Source of the DNA: an uncultured Sphingobium sp.
Lineage (GTDB): Bacteria > Pseudomonadota > Alphaproteobacteria > Sphingomonadales > Sphingomonadaceae
NCBI GenBank assembly: GCA_913773715.1
Contig: CAJYHD010000804.1
Span: 1-6,022, forward strand
Direction of reading: 5' to 3'
DNA: 6,022 nucleotides
This document shows positions 1 through 6,022 of this stretch, in pieces (the stretch's first letter is position 1; each line of letters opens with the position of its first letter). A model generated the notes under the pieces. It searched no databases, was not told the DNA's origin, and saw only the letters and a list, made by a program, of their open reading frames with translations. The position numbers and the translations under genes are program-made.

Positions 1-613
1 TCGCGTTCTTGTCGGGCAGCAGTGAAAGCGCGTCGGCCTTCTCACCCTGCGCGGCGAGTTGCGCAGCGAACTCCAGCCGCAGCAAAGCGGTGTCGATGGA
101 CCGTGCCGCCATTGCCTTGGCTATGGCGGGGCGCGCCCCGCCGACATCCTTATGTGCGAGGCAGAGCAGCGCGATATGCTCGTCGATATAGCGCTGCGCC
201 AAGGCCGAGAAGCGGTCCTTGCCGTCGAGGATGGGCGGCGTGTAGCGGCCCGCGCCCAGGCCGATCCAGCTGCGCAGGATCGGCGCGAGGAAGGCAAAAT
301 TGCCCTCCTCCACCATGCGGTCGGTGAAGCGAGTCGCGCCTGCCCAGTCCTTGCGGCCCAGCGCCTCCCCAATGCGCAGCAGCGTGCCATCGCGGGGAAG
401 CGCGCCTTCCTGATCGAGCAGCGCCGCCGATCGCAACGCCAGCGCCCGGTCTCCGCCCTCCATCGCTTGCACATAGGAGCGGCGCGCGATTTCGGTTCGC
501 GCCGGATCGAGATTGAGTGCAGCGCGGTAATTATCGACGGCCAGCCCGAGCGCCCCTTCATCATCGGCAAGGCGCGCACGGGCATAGGCATGCAGTGCGC
601 TGTCCGGGTTCAC
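1..613 (-). CDS. Exported TPR-like protein, C-terminus cut by the window edge
   Basis: I see one open minus-strand frame from the GTG at 613 to the window edge, with no stop, giving at least 204 residues. It is rich in Ala, Leu and Arg. Segments such as LAVDNYRAALNLDPAR (residues about 21-36) and GARPAIAKAMAARSIDTALL have the helix-turn-helix spacing and the A/L/Y pattern of tetratricopeptide repeats, so a scaffold or protein-protein interaction role is likely; no catalytic motif is visible. The 20 in-frame codons upstream (673 to 614) read like a signal peptide: RRLFAFLSISLSLC followed by VPVAA before KVNPD. The mature protein is therefore probably periplasmic, and the true start probably lies upstream of 613. 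No ATG, GTG or TTG is available there, so 613 is given only as the first standard start codon. The gene follows ETF-QO closely and is presumably co-transcribed with it. The coding frame is secure; the start and the function are not. Confidence 0.8.
   Translation of the reverse strand, partial: MNPDSALHAYARARLADDEGALGLAVDNYRAALNLDPARTEIARRSYVQAMEGGDRALALRSAALLDQEGALPRDGTLLRIGEALGRKDWAGATRFTDRMVEEGNFAFLAPILRSWIGLGAGRYTPPILDGKDRFSALAQRYIDEHIALLCLAHKDVGGARPAIAKAMAARSIDTALLRLEFAAQLAAQGEKADALSLLPDKNA
125..142. repeat. Perfect 18-bp GC-only palindrome inside the TPR-like gene
   Basis: Positions 125-133 (GGCGGGGCG) are followed without a spacer by their exact reverse complement (134-142). The next flanking pair, 124 and 143, does not match. 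On the minus strand it encodes part of GGARPA. With no loop it cannot form a good hairpin, and GC-rich coding DNA yields such palindromes by chance, so no function is claimed. Confidence 0.5.
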
Positions 614-698
614 CTTCGCTGCGACGGGTACGCAAAGCGACAGTGAAATGGACAGAAAAGCAAAAAGGCGCCTACATGTTCGGATAATTGGGTCCTCC
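614..698 (-). other. In-frame signal-peptide codons with no standard start codon, and a possible non-canonical start
   Basis: Upstream of the GTG at 613 the TPR-like frame stays open, and codons 673-614 encode two arginines, a hydrophobic stretch and a V-A-A cleavage-like site. No ATG, GTG or TTG occurs in this frame until an ATG deep inside the ETF-QO gene, whose encoded extension looks like noise. A GGAGGA purine block sits at 698-693 on the minus strand. Four bases after it is an in-frame ATT (688-686), and seven bases after it an ATC (685-683). Initiation at either would give M-(I)-R-T-C-R-R plus the signal peptide, overlapping the end of ETF-QO by 14 to 17 bases. ATT starts are known but rare (infC), and the purine block also encodes the glycine run of ETF-QO, so it may be coincidental. 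The alternatives are a lost start through a one-base deletion, or a sequencing error. Confidence 0.35.
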
Positions 699-2324
699 GC
701 CGCCTTCGGGGACGACCCAGTTGATGTTCTGGGTCGGGTCCTTGATGTCGCACGTCTTGCAGTGGACGCAGTTCTGCGCGTTGATCTGGAACCTGGGATC
801 TCCCTCTTCCAGCCCGACCACTTCATAGACGCCAGCGGGACAGTAACGCTGCGCCGGTTCGTCATAGAGAGGGAGGTTGTAGGAAATCGGGACCGACGGA
901 TCCTTCAATTGCAAGTGAACCGGCTGATCTTCCTCATGATTGGTGTTGGAAAGGAAGACGGACGACAGCCGGTCGAAGCTGATGACCCCATCGGGCTTGG
1001 GATAGGCGATTTTCGCGCAGGCATCCTTGCGCCACAGCTTTTCGGCGTCGGGTTTGTGCCTCATCGTGAAGGGCAGGCCGATCTTGAGCGTCCGCATCCA
1101 CATGTCGATACCCGCAAGCAATGTGCCTATCGTACCACCGAATTTGGCAAGCAGCGGCTCGGCATTCTTAACCAGCTGCAATTCGGTCGCGATCCAGCTT
1201 GAGCGCACGGCGTCGTCATACTCGGCAAGCGTGTCGCCGCCCCGGTCCACAGCGATGGCTGCGAATGCGGCTTCGGCGGCCAGCATGCCCGATTTCATCG
1301 CCGTATGCGTACCCTTGATGCGCGGCACGTTGACGAAGCCTGCCGAACAGCCGATCAGCGCGCCGCCGGGAAAGGCGAGCGTCGGCACCGATTGCCAGCC
1401 ACCTTCGTTGATCGCGCGCGCGCCGTAAGACACGCGGCGGCCGCCTTCGAGGAACTTGCGGATTTCCGGGTGCTGCTTCCAGCGCTGGAATTCCTCAAAC
1501 GGGTAGAGGTGCGGGTTGCGATAGCCGAGGCCCACGACGAAGCCCAACGCCACCTGCCCGTTGGCCTGGTGATAGAGGAAGCCGCCGCCATAGGCGTCCG
1601 TCAGCGGCCAGCCCTGCGTATGGATGACGAGGCCGGGCTGATGCTTGGCGGGATCGATGTCCCAGAGTTCCTTCATGCCCAGACCATAGACTTGCGGCTC
1701 GCTGTTTGCGTCGAGCGAGAACTGGCGCTTCAATATCTTGGTCAGGTGGCCGCGCGCGCCTTCGGCGAAGAAGGTATATTTGGCGTGGAGTTCGAGGCCG
1801 GGCTGATAGTCCGCCTTGCGCTCGCCATCGCGGGCGATGCCCATGTCGCCGGTGGCGACACCCTTCACGCTGCCGTCGTCATGATAGAGGATCTCGGCGG
1901 CGGCGAAGCCAGGGAAGATTTCGACGCCCAGCCCTTCGGCCTGTTCGGCGAGCCAGCGGCACAAATTGCCGAGCGACCCGGTATAGGTGCCCTTATTATG
2001 CATGAAACCCGGCGTCATGATGTGCGGCATGCTCATCTTGCCGCCTTGCGTCAGAAACCAGTGCTGGTTGTTCGTGACAGGAACTTCGGCCAGCGAGCAA
2101 CCCATGTCGCGCCAATCAGGCAGCAATTCATCGAGCGCTTTGGGATCGATCACGGCGCCCGACAGGATGTGCGCGCCGATTTCCGACCCTTTTTCCAGCA
2201 CGCAGACCGACAATTCCTGCCCCGCCTGTTCAGCAAGTTGCTTGGCGCGGATCGCTGCTGAAAGACCCGCTGGACCACCGCCGACGATGACGATGTCATA
2301 GGGCATGGATTCCCGTTCGCTCAT
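672..2324 (-). CDS. Electron transfer flavoprotein-ubiquinone oxidoreductase (ETF-QO)
   Basis: The enzyme takes electrons from reduced ETF, which is fed by acyl-CoA and other flavin dehydrogenases, and passes them through FAD and a [4Fe-4S] cluster to ubiquinone at the membrane. The protein is 550 residues, the usual bacterial length. The N-terminal dinucleotide-binding loop is GGGPAG at residues 15-20, followed by an acidic ELSVCVLEKG strand end (E44). FAEGARG (186-192) and GCSAGFVNVPRIKGTHTAMK (325-344) are typical of the FAD and ubiquinone-binding core. The C-terminal ferredoxin-like part carries four cysteines, C495 and C519-x2-C522-x2-C525, as expected for the 4Fe-4S cluster, and ends in the characteristic PEGGGGPNYPNM. 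No signal peptide or membrane helix is needed, as the family binds the membrane monotopically. The first ATG is chosen because GGAGGG lies just upstream of it; the next ATG (residue 7) has no such site. The gene is complete and intact. Confidence 0.97.
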   Translation of the reverse strand: MSERESMPYDIVIVGGGPAGLSAAIRAKQLAEQAGQELSVCVLEKGSEIGAHILSGAVIDPKALDELLPDWRDMGCSLAEVPVTNNQHWFLTQGGKMSMPHIMTPGFMHNKGTYTGSLGNLCRWLAEQAEGLGVEIFPGFAAAEILYHDDGSVKGVATGDMGIARDGERKADYQPGLELHAKYTFFAEGARGHLTKILKRQFSLDANSEPQVYGLGMKELWDIDPAKHQPGLVIHTQGWPLTDAYGGGFLYHQANGQVALGFVVGLGYRNPHLYPFEEFQRWKQHPEIRKFLEGGRRVSYGARAINEGGWQSVPTLAFPGGALIGCSAGFVNVPRIKGTHTAMKSGMLAAEAAFAAIAVDRGGDTLAEYDDAVRSSWIATELQLVKNAEPLLAKFGGTIGTLLAGIDMWMRTLKIGLPFTMRHKPDAEKLWRKDACAKIAYPKPDGVISFDRLSSVFLSNTNHEEDQPVHLQLKDPSVPISYNLPLYDEPAQRYCPAGVYEVVGLEEGDPRFQINAQNCVHCKTCDIKDPTQNINWVVPEGGGGPNYPNM

Positions 2325-2454
2325 AATCCCTCCGTAAATGGCGTCCGGCAGGCTGCACCCTGTGTCATCCGATCGCCTTATTCCTCAAACGTTTTACCAT
2401 CCAATGCGATGAAGCAGCTTGACCCCCTCGTCAACCTCTGGCCCTAAGGCAATG
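2325..2454. promoter_or_regulatory. Divergent intergenic region between ETF-QO and the UDG-like gene
   Basis: This roughly 130-base stretch separates two divergent units, so it should hold a promoter for each. It is visibly more AT-rich around 2376-2405 than the flanking genes. On the minus strand a weak sigma70-like pair can be proposed: TTGGAT (2404-2399), 16 bases, AATAAG (2382-2377), about 50 bases ahead of the ETF-QO start. On the plus strand TTGACC at 2419-2424 resembles a -35 box, but no acceptable -10 lies 16-18 bases after it. I see no clear operator palindrome, riboswitch or terminator. The region assignment is firm from the gene layout; the individual boxes are guesses. Confidence 0.4.
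2328..2333 (-). promoter_or_regulatory. Ribosome binding site of ETF-QO
   Basis: On the minus strand, GGAGGG is followed by ATT and then the ATG at 2324. It is a strong Shine-Dalgarno match. The spacing is short, 3 to 4 bases, but it decides for the first ATG over the internal ATG at 2306, which has no purine-rich block at a usable distance. Confidence 0.7.
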
Positions 2455-3189
2455 ATGCGGGGTGATATTCAGGAAAGCGTGGCGGTCGCCGCCGACGCCT
2501 ATCTGGCGTGGTGGCAATTGGCCGGCGTCGAGTGCGCCGTAGCGGAAGACGCGGTCGATTGGCTGCGTCCTGTATCCGCCATCGCAAGAACCGCAGTTTC
2601 TTCCCAACGTCCGGTCCCCGCCCCTGTTCCCAGCAAGCCGGACAGCCTCCAAACCTTTGGCGCGTGGGCGATATCCGATTCGGCAGCCCCGGAACGTCGG
2701 TGGCCGGGTCCGGTGCTGCTACCCACCGGCCCCGCCTCTGCGCCGCTGATGATCGTTACCGACATGCCCGATCCTGCCGATGTCGGCGCTGGCGTGGTCA
2801 TGGCGGAAAAGGCGGGATTGCTGCTCGACGCGATGCTGCGCGCGATAGGATTGCAGCGGGATGGCGTCTTTATCGCATCCTTGTTTTTTGCGCGTCCTCC
2901 CGGCGGCATGGTCGAGGCGCGCGATCTCGATTTCGCAGCCGACCGTATGCGCACATTGGTATCGCTAGCCGCGCCCCGCCGCCTGTTGGTGCTGGGCGAT
3001 CGGACGAACCGTGCGCTGCTTGCCACGAATAGCGAAAGCCGCGAAGATGGTTTACGCCCCTTTAACCATAACGGCGGCACTGTGCCCGCCATGGCCACAT
3101 TCCATCCGCGCCTGCTGCTCAGCCAGCCAGCGGCCAAGGCGGAATGCTGGCGCGCCCTGCAAATGCTGATCGAGGAAGTCCATTCGTGA
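2455..3189 (+). CDS. Uracil-DNA glycosylase superfamily protein lacking the Fe-S cysteines (divergent family 4-like)
   Basis: The protein has 244 residues from the ATG at 2455. From about residue 97 it follows the family 4 UDG layout. APLMIVTDMPD (97-106) sits where family 4 has its GEAPG loop; GLLLDAMLRAIGL (121-133) is the typical following helix; ASLFFARPPGG (141-151) matches the strand and turn normally read as TN-x-x-K-x-RPP; RRLLVLGD (175-182) is the next core strand; and FHPRLLL (216-222) with a trailing K-A-E-C-W-R-A-L matches the C-terminal HP motif. Only two cysteines occur (C27, C231), so the four-cysteine 4Fe-4S site of family 4 is absent, and the GEAPG, PFVG and Asn positions are replaced. 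DNA binding or base excision is therefore uncertain. Residues 40-95 form a Pro/Ser/Ala-rich linker. The ATG at 2455 is preferred because AAGG (2446-2449) lies 5 bases upstream; 2452 and a TTG at 2419 are alternatives. The 3' end overlaps the transglycosylase start. Confidence 0.8.
   Translation: MRGDIQESVAVAADAYLAWWQLAGVECAVAEDAVDWLRPVSAIARTAVSSQRPVPAPVPSKPDSLQTFGAWAISDSAAPERRWPGPVLLPTGPASAPLMIVTDMPDPADVGAGVVMAEKAGLLLDAMLRAIGLQRDGVFIASLFFARPPGGMVEARDLDFAADRMRTLVSLAAPRRLLVLGDRTNRALLATNSESREDGLRPFNHNGGTVPAMATFHPRLLLSQPAAKAECWRALQMLIEEVHS
3172..3178 (+). promoter_or_regulatory. Ribosome binding site setting the GTG start of the transglycosylase
   Basis: GAGGAAG lies 7 bases before the GTG at 3186, inside the last codons of the UDG-like gene. 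This spacing supports GTG at 3186 over the upstream in-frame ATG at 3144, which would put 14 extra residues in front of a clean signal peptide. Confidence 0.65.
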
Positions 3190-4976
3190 TACGCGCCGCG
3201 ACCCGCCTGTCTCGCCTTGCCCTGCTGAGCCTGGGGGTGGGCATCGCGATCCCCGCTGCCGCCGAAAACACGCTTCCCCTTCCAACCATCTCTTTCCCCG
3301 CCGCGGCATCCACCTCGCCGCTGCTCCTGTCCGACGCCGACAAGGCGCGCTACCGCACGATCTTCGGCGCGATCAACGCCCAGCAATGGGCGGATGCCAA
3401 GGCGCAGATCCTGGCGCTCGACATGCAGGATGCGGTGCGCCCAATTGCGCTCGCCGAACTCTATCTCGCCAAGGGATCGCCCCGCGTCGAGCTGTTCGAC
3501 TTGCTCGACCTCATCAACAAGTCGCCCTGGCTACCGAAGGCTGACCAGCTATCCCGCTTGGCGCAAAAGCGGGGCGCGACCCTGTTGCCGACGCTACCGC
3601 AGGTGCAGAAGCTGGTGTGGCTGGGCGCTGCGCCGCGCCGTCAATATGTCGCGGCCAATAAGACCGACGCCGCCGCGATCACGCTCGCCGGGCAGATCCA
3701 GAACTATATCAAGGTCGATGATCCGGTCGGGGCCGAAGGATTGCTGGCAACAGGCGAGATCGGCCTGACGCCCGAGGGGCTGACCGAAGTGCGGCAGCGT
3801 GTCGCCTGGGCCTATTATATCGAAAATGACAATGCCAATGCGCGCCGCATGGCGGCCAAGGCGCTTGAAGCGCGCGCGGGCGGCGTCTGGACGGTGCAGG
3901 CCTATTGGACCAGCGGCCTTGCGGCATGGCGGCAGAATGACTGCCGGTCGGCAGCGCCCGCTTTCGGGCAGGTTGCAGCGCTCGCGACTGATGCCGACAT
4001 GCGATCGGCAGGCGCCTTCTGGGCATCGCGCGCCTATATGGTCTGCGGCGAAGCGGAGAAGGTCGAGAATTATCTGAAGCTTGCCGCCAAGTTCGACGAA
4101 ACCTTCTACGGCCTGCTCGCGAAAGAGTCGCTTGGCCTGCCGCTCGGCGGAGCGCCGGTCGCAAACCGCTTCGGCGACAGCGAATGGCAGCAGTTGAAGG
4201 CCAGCCCCAATGTGCGCGGGGCAATCGCGATGGCGGCGATCGGCGAGACAGGGCGCGCCGACGACCTGATCCGCTATCAGGCGAAGCTCGGCGGCACGGC
4301 GCAATATGGCGCGCTGCTGCGCCTCGCCAACGCGCTCAACATGCCCGAAACGCAGCTGTGGCTGGCGCATAATGGCCCGGCAGGGATGCAACCCGACAGC
4401 TTCGCGCGCTTCCCCGCGCCAGACTGGCGTCCCGATGGCGGCTGGCGCGTCGATCCCTCGCTGATCTATGCTCACGCGCTTCAGGAATCGGGCTTCCGCC
4501 GCAACGTGGTGAGCAGCGCGGGCGCGCGCGGCATCATGCAGGTGCTGCCCGGCACCGGCGGCGACATGGGGCTTTCGTCGCCCGATCAGCTGTTCGTGCC
4601 GTCGACCAATATGGAATATGGCCAGCGCTATCTGGAAACGCTGCGCGACAGCCATGCGACCGGCGGGCTGCTGCCCAAGGTGATGGCCGCCTATAATGCC
4701 GGTCCAGTTCCCGTCGAACGCTGGAACAGCCAGGTGAAGGATGGCGGCGATCCGCTGCTCTTCATCGAATCGCTGCCCTATTATGAAACCCGCGCTTATG
4801 TGAACATCGTCATGCGCAATTACTGGATGTACCAGATTCAGGCGAAGGGCGCAGCGAACTGCCTGACCGGCATGGCGCAGGGCATGTGGCCGACCTTCCC
4901 CACCGCCAAAGGCATGAAGCTGGTGCGGATCAGCCGAGCCGACGGGCGCGGCGGCATGGGCGGCGGAACCGACTGA
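3186..4976 (+). CDS. Periplasmic soluble lytic murein transglycosylase (Slt70 type, family 1)
   Basis: The enzyme cleaves the MurNAc-GlcNAc bond of peptidoglycan, leaving 1,6-anhydro-MurNAc ends, during wall turnover or insertion of envelope machines. From the GTG the protein has 596 residues, close to Slt70. Residues 1-26 form a signal peptide ([10 protein letters not shown], a hydrophobic [13 protein letters not shown], cleavage after AAA). Residues of about 40-400 are an alpha-helical, Ala-rich region with repeated W/Y-A patterns, matching the superhelical U and L domains. The C-terminal SLT domain has HALQESGF with catalytic E434, [10 protein letters not shown] (G449-I-M-Q452), [14 protein letters not shown] (AYNAG at 502-506) and [12 protein letters not shown] (528-539), all diagnostic. 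No lipobox is seen, so it should be soluble in the periplasm. Its start overlaps the upstream stop as GTGA, and its stop overlaps the moaB start as TGATG, implying translational coupling. All key residues are present. Confidence 0.95.
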   Translation: MIRAATRLSRLALLSLGVGIAIPAAAENTLPLPTISFPAAASTSPLLLSDADKARYRTIFGAINAQQWADAKAQILALDMQDAVRPIALAELYLAKGSPRVELFDLLDLINKSPWLPKADQLSRLAQKRGATLLPTLPQVQKLVWLGAAPRRQYVAANKTDAAAITLAGQIQNYIKVDDPVGAEGLLATGEIGLTPEGLTEVRQRVAWAYYIENDNANARRMAAKALEARAGGVWTVQAYWTSGLAAWRQNDCRSAAPAFGQVAALATDADMRSAGAFWASRAYMVCGEAEKVENYLKLAAKFDETFYGLLAKESLGLPLGGAPVANRFGDSEWQQLKASPNVRGAIAMAAIGETGRADDLIRYQAKLGGTAQYGALLRLANALNMPETQLWLAHNGPAGMQPDSFARFPAPDWRPDGGWRVDPSLIYAHALQESGFRRNVVSSAGARGIMQVLPGTGGDMGLSSPDQLFVPSTNMEYGQRYLETLRDSHATGGLLPKVMAAYNAGPVPVERWNSQVKDGGDPLLFIESLPYYETRAYVNIVMRNYWMYQIQAKGAANCLTGMAQGMWPTFPTAKGMKLVRISRADGRGGMGGGTD

Positions 4977-5503
4977 TGCCGATCGATGAGAGCCGGACCT
5001 TCCTGCCCGTGCGGATCGCGGTGCTGACGGTGTCGGACACGCGCGGGCTGGCGGAGGATCGCTCCGGCGACACGCTGGTCGAACGGCTGACCGCTGCGGG
5101 CCATGTGCTGGCCGATCGCGCCATCGAGAAAGACGACGCCGATGCGATCGTCGCGCGGCTCGATGGCTGGATCGACGATGCCGACATTGACGTGATCCTG
5201 ACGACCGGTGGCACCGGCGTCACAGGCCGCGACGTGACGCCCGAGGCCGTCGCACGCGTACAGGACAAGGAAATACCGGGCTTTGGCGAGCTGTTCCGCT
5301 GGCTGAGCTATCAGTCGATCGGCACTTCCACCATCCAGTCGCGTGCGACTGCCTGCGTGGCGCGGGGCACCTATATCTTTGCGCTGCCCGGATCGACCGG
5401 TGCGGTGCGCGACGCTTGGGACGGCATATTGGCGAGCCAGCTCGACAGCCGGTTTCGGCCCTGCAACTTCGTGGAATTGATGCCGCGCCTGATGGAACGC
5501 TAA
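4976..5503 (+). CDS. moaB: Molybdenum cofactor biosynthesis protein MoaB (MoaB/MogA family)
   Basis: This is a cytoplasmic protein of 175 residues, typical for MoaB. The family binds molybdopterin; MogA members adenylate it before molybdenum insertion, and MoaB is either a paralogue or, in organisms lacking MogA, the likely functional adenylyltransferase. Visible motifs are [11 protein letters not shown] (13-23), [18 protein letters not shown] (74-91) with the glycine-rich loop and D86, the PGFGELFR helix (101-108), [12 protein letters not shown] (115-126), and [14 protein letters not shown] (135-148) with the second pterin-binding loop, ending in NFVELMPRL. The ATG sits inside the stop of the transglycosylase gene (TGATG) with only a weak GGCGG-type purine block in front, so it is probably translated by reinitiation. 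The functional link to the two upstream genes is unclear. Choosing MoaB over MogA rests on length and overall pattern. Confidence 0.93.
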   Translation: MPIDESRTFLPVRIAVLTVSDTRGLAEDRSGDTLVERLTAAGHVLADRAIEKDDADAIVARLDGWIDDADIDVILTTGGTGVTGRDVTPEAVARVQDKEIPGFGELFRWLSYQSIGTSTIQSRATACVARGTYIFALPGSTGAVRDAWDGILASQLDSRFRPCNFVELMPRLMER

Positions 5504-5509
5504 GGCAAG

Positions 5510-5686
5510 TCAGCGGCGGCGGAGCGCCCACCAGATGATCCGCACCATGATCGGCCAGCCTGGGCAGCTATCGACGTGACGCAAACCCGCATCGGTCGGC
5601 TCGGCATCGACCATGCGGCGTCTGGGTTGTGCCCTGATCCGTCCCGCTCCGGTCGGCGCGGGTGGCAGCGTGGGTTCACGCAACAT
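5510..5686 (-). CDS. Possible small coupled ORF of 58 residues, unknown function
   Basis: I do not recognise this protein. The ATG at 5686 overlaps the glycosyltransferase stop (5678-5676) by 11 bases, a common coupling arrangement, and the stop at 5510 lies 6 bases from the convergent moaB stop, so the ORF fills what would otherwise be a gap of about 170 bases. The N-terminal half is Pro/Arg-rich (LREPTLPPAPTGAG). The C-terminal half (residues 25-58) is more protein-like: VDAEPTDAGLRHVDSCPGW, then IMVRIIWWALRRR, a short hydrophobic stretch ending in basic residues. Third codon positions in this half are mostly G or C, as in the neighbours. Other in-frame starts are ATGs at 5713, 5698 and 5614; no strong ribosome binding site marks any of them. 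It may be a genuine small protein, or a chance ORF in GC-rich DNA. Confidence 0.45.
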   Translation of the reverse strand: MLREPTLPPAPTGAGRIRAQPRRRMVDAEPTDAGLRHVDSCPGWPIMVRIIWWALRRR

Positions 5687-6022
5687 GGCGACGCGCATCG
5701 AACAGACCCTCATAAGCGTGGAAAAGCTGATCGAAATGTTCGTCCATCGTCATGACGGACGGCGCGGCTCCGACCGCAGCGCTGCGATAGGCATCGCGAC
5801 CCTGCGCGAAGCGTCCGATCGCATCGGCCAGGCTGCCCGCTTGCCCCGCCCGGTAATGGAGGCCGCTGCCGGTCGACACCTGATCCGCCGCGCCGCCCTG
5901 ATCGGGCAGGATGACAGGCAGGCCTCTGGCGCGCGCCTCGGCGGCGACCATGCAGAAGGTTTCCGCCTCGCACCCATGGACCAGCGCATCGCCGCTCGCC
6001 AGCAGTTCGGCTAGCGCATCGC
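5676..6022 (-). CDS. Glycosyltransferase family 1/GT4-type, C-terminal part only
   Basis: This frame enters from the right edge and gives 114 residues before the stop. It reads DALAELLASGDALVHGCEAE and continues TFCMVAAEARARGLPVILPD, then QGGAADQV. This is the donor-binding C-terminal Rossmann domain of retaining GT-B enzymes (Pfam Glycos_transf_1). The E-x7-E pair is present (E of ETF and E of AAEA, seven residues apart), as is the GLPV-(x)n-GG loop that contacts the nucleotide sugar. It is followed by a G-LHYRAGQAGSLADAI segment matching the usual 'G-x-L-(x)n-D-x-x-x-LA-x-AI' region and a terminal helix near DEHFDQLFHAYEGLF. A role in building exopolysaccharide, capsule, LPS core or a glycolipid is likely; sugar donor and acceptor cannot be told from this part. 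No truncation is apparent at the C-terminus; the N-terminal acceptor domain lies outside the window. A small ORF overlaps its end. Confidence 0.9.
   Translation of the reverse strand, partial: DALAELLASGDALVHGCEAETFCMVAAEARARGLPVILPDQGGAADQVSTGSGLHYRAGQAGSLADAIGRFAQGRDAYRSAAVGAAPSVMTMDEHFDQLFHAYEGLFDARRHVA

Noticed and set aside
59..646. Plus-strand ORF of 195 codons at the left end
   Set aside because: The opposite strand holds a continuous TPR-like frame, open to the edge, with sensible helical composition; the plus-strand product is Arg/Gln-rich without motifs.
1305..2261. Long plus-strand ORF of 318 codons opposite ETF-QO
   Set aside because: It is the antisense shadow of an intact, unmistakable ETF-QO gene. 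Long antisense ORFs are expected in GC-rich DNA, and the product has no recognisable motif.
2398..2420. Short inverted repeats (CATC/GATG and AAGC-A-GCTT) in the divergent intergenic region
   Set aside because: The arms are only four bases each, so they are expected by chance; no second copy or flanking structure supports an operator.
2419..2454. TTG start for the UDG-like protein, or a TTGACC -35 box driving a leaderless transcript from 2455
   Set aside because: No purine-rich site precedes the TTG, and the added residues (TPSSTSGPKA) look unconstrained. As a -35 box it lacks a -10 match at 16-18 bases (CCCTAA region).
3144..3185. ATG at 3144 as the transglycosylase start
   Set aside because: It would place 14 residues before a signal peptide that starts naturally at the GTG at 3186, which has GAGGAAG at 7 bases and the GTGA overlap.
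3594..4655. Minus-strand ORF of 353 codons opposite the lytic transglycosylase
   Set aside because: It covers the conserved coding frame of the transglycosylase, including its catalytic motifs; its composition is that of a shadow frame and it has no domain I recognise.
5613..6014. Plus-strand ORF of 133 codons at the right end
   Set aside because: It is antisense to the glycosyltransferase C-terminal domain, which has clear E-x7-E and GG motifs.

Overview
The window is GC-rich, densely coding, and looks like an ordinary chromosomal segment of an alphaproteobacterium. The protein sequences and the gene mix (ETF:ubiquinone oxidoreductase, a Fe-S-less UDG-like protein, a Slt-type lytic transglycosylase, MoaB) have the flavour of the Sphingomonadaceae. 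That placement is inferred from recalled protein similarity, not from a search. I see no tRNA, rRNA, insertion sequence, CRISPR array, phage gene or toxin-antitoxin pair.

Layout. Positions 1-2324 are a minus-strand unit. ETF-QO (2324 to 672) comes first. It is followed, nearly touching, by an exported TPR-like protein whose C-terminus lies beyond the left edge. A divergent intergenic stretch of about 130 bases (2325-2454) separates this from a plus-strand unit of three overlapping genes: a UDG-superfamily protein (2455-3189), a periplasmic lytic transglycosylase (3186-4976) and MoaB (4976-5503). The genes overlap as GTGA and TGATG, which points to one transcript and translational coupling. 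From the right edge, a second minus-strand unit enters with the C-terminal part of a GT4-type glycosyltransferase (to 5676). It is followed by a small overlapping ORF of about 58 codons that ends 6 bases from the moaB stop, so the two units converge.

Function. ETF-QO is a membrane-associated electron-transfer enzyme that passes electrons from acyl-CoA and other dehydrogenases, via ETF, to ubiquinone. The plus-strand operon mixes DNA-repair-like, peptidoglycan and molybdenum-cofactor functions with no obvious common pathway, so the linkage may be only co-transcription. The glycosyltransferase probably acts on a surface or exopolysaccharide, or a lipid, but its acceptor cannot be read from this fragment.

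The most unusual points are: (1) the TPR-like gene has a convincing in-frame signal peptide but no ATG, GTG or TTG in front of it; (2) the UDG-like protein has kept the family scaffold but lost the Fe-S cysteines and several active-site positions; (3) a possible small coupled ORF sits at the end of the glycosyltransferase unit. I found no convincing evidence of a new biological system.
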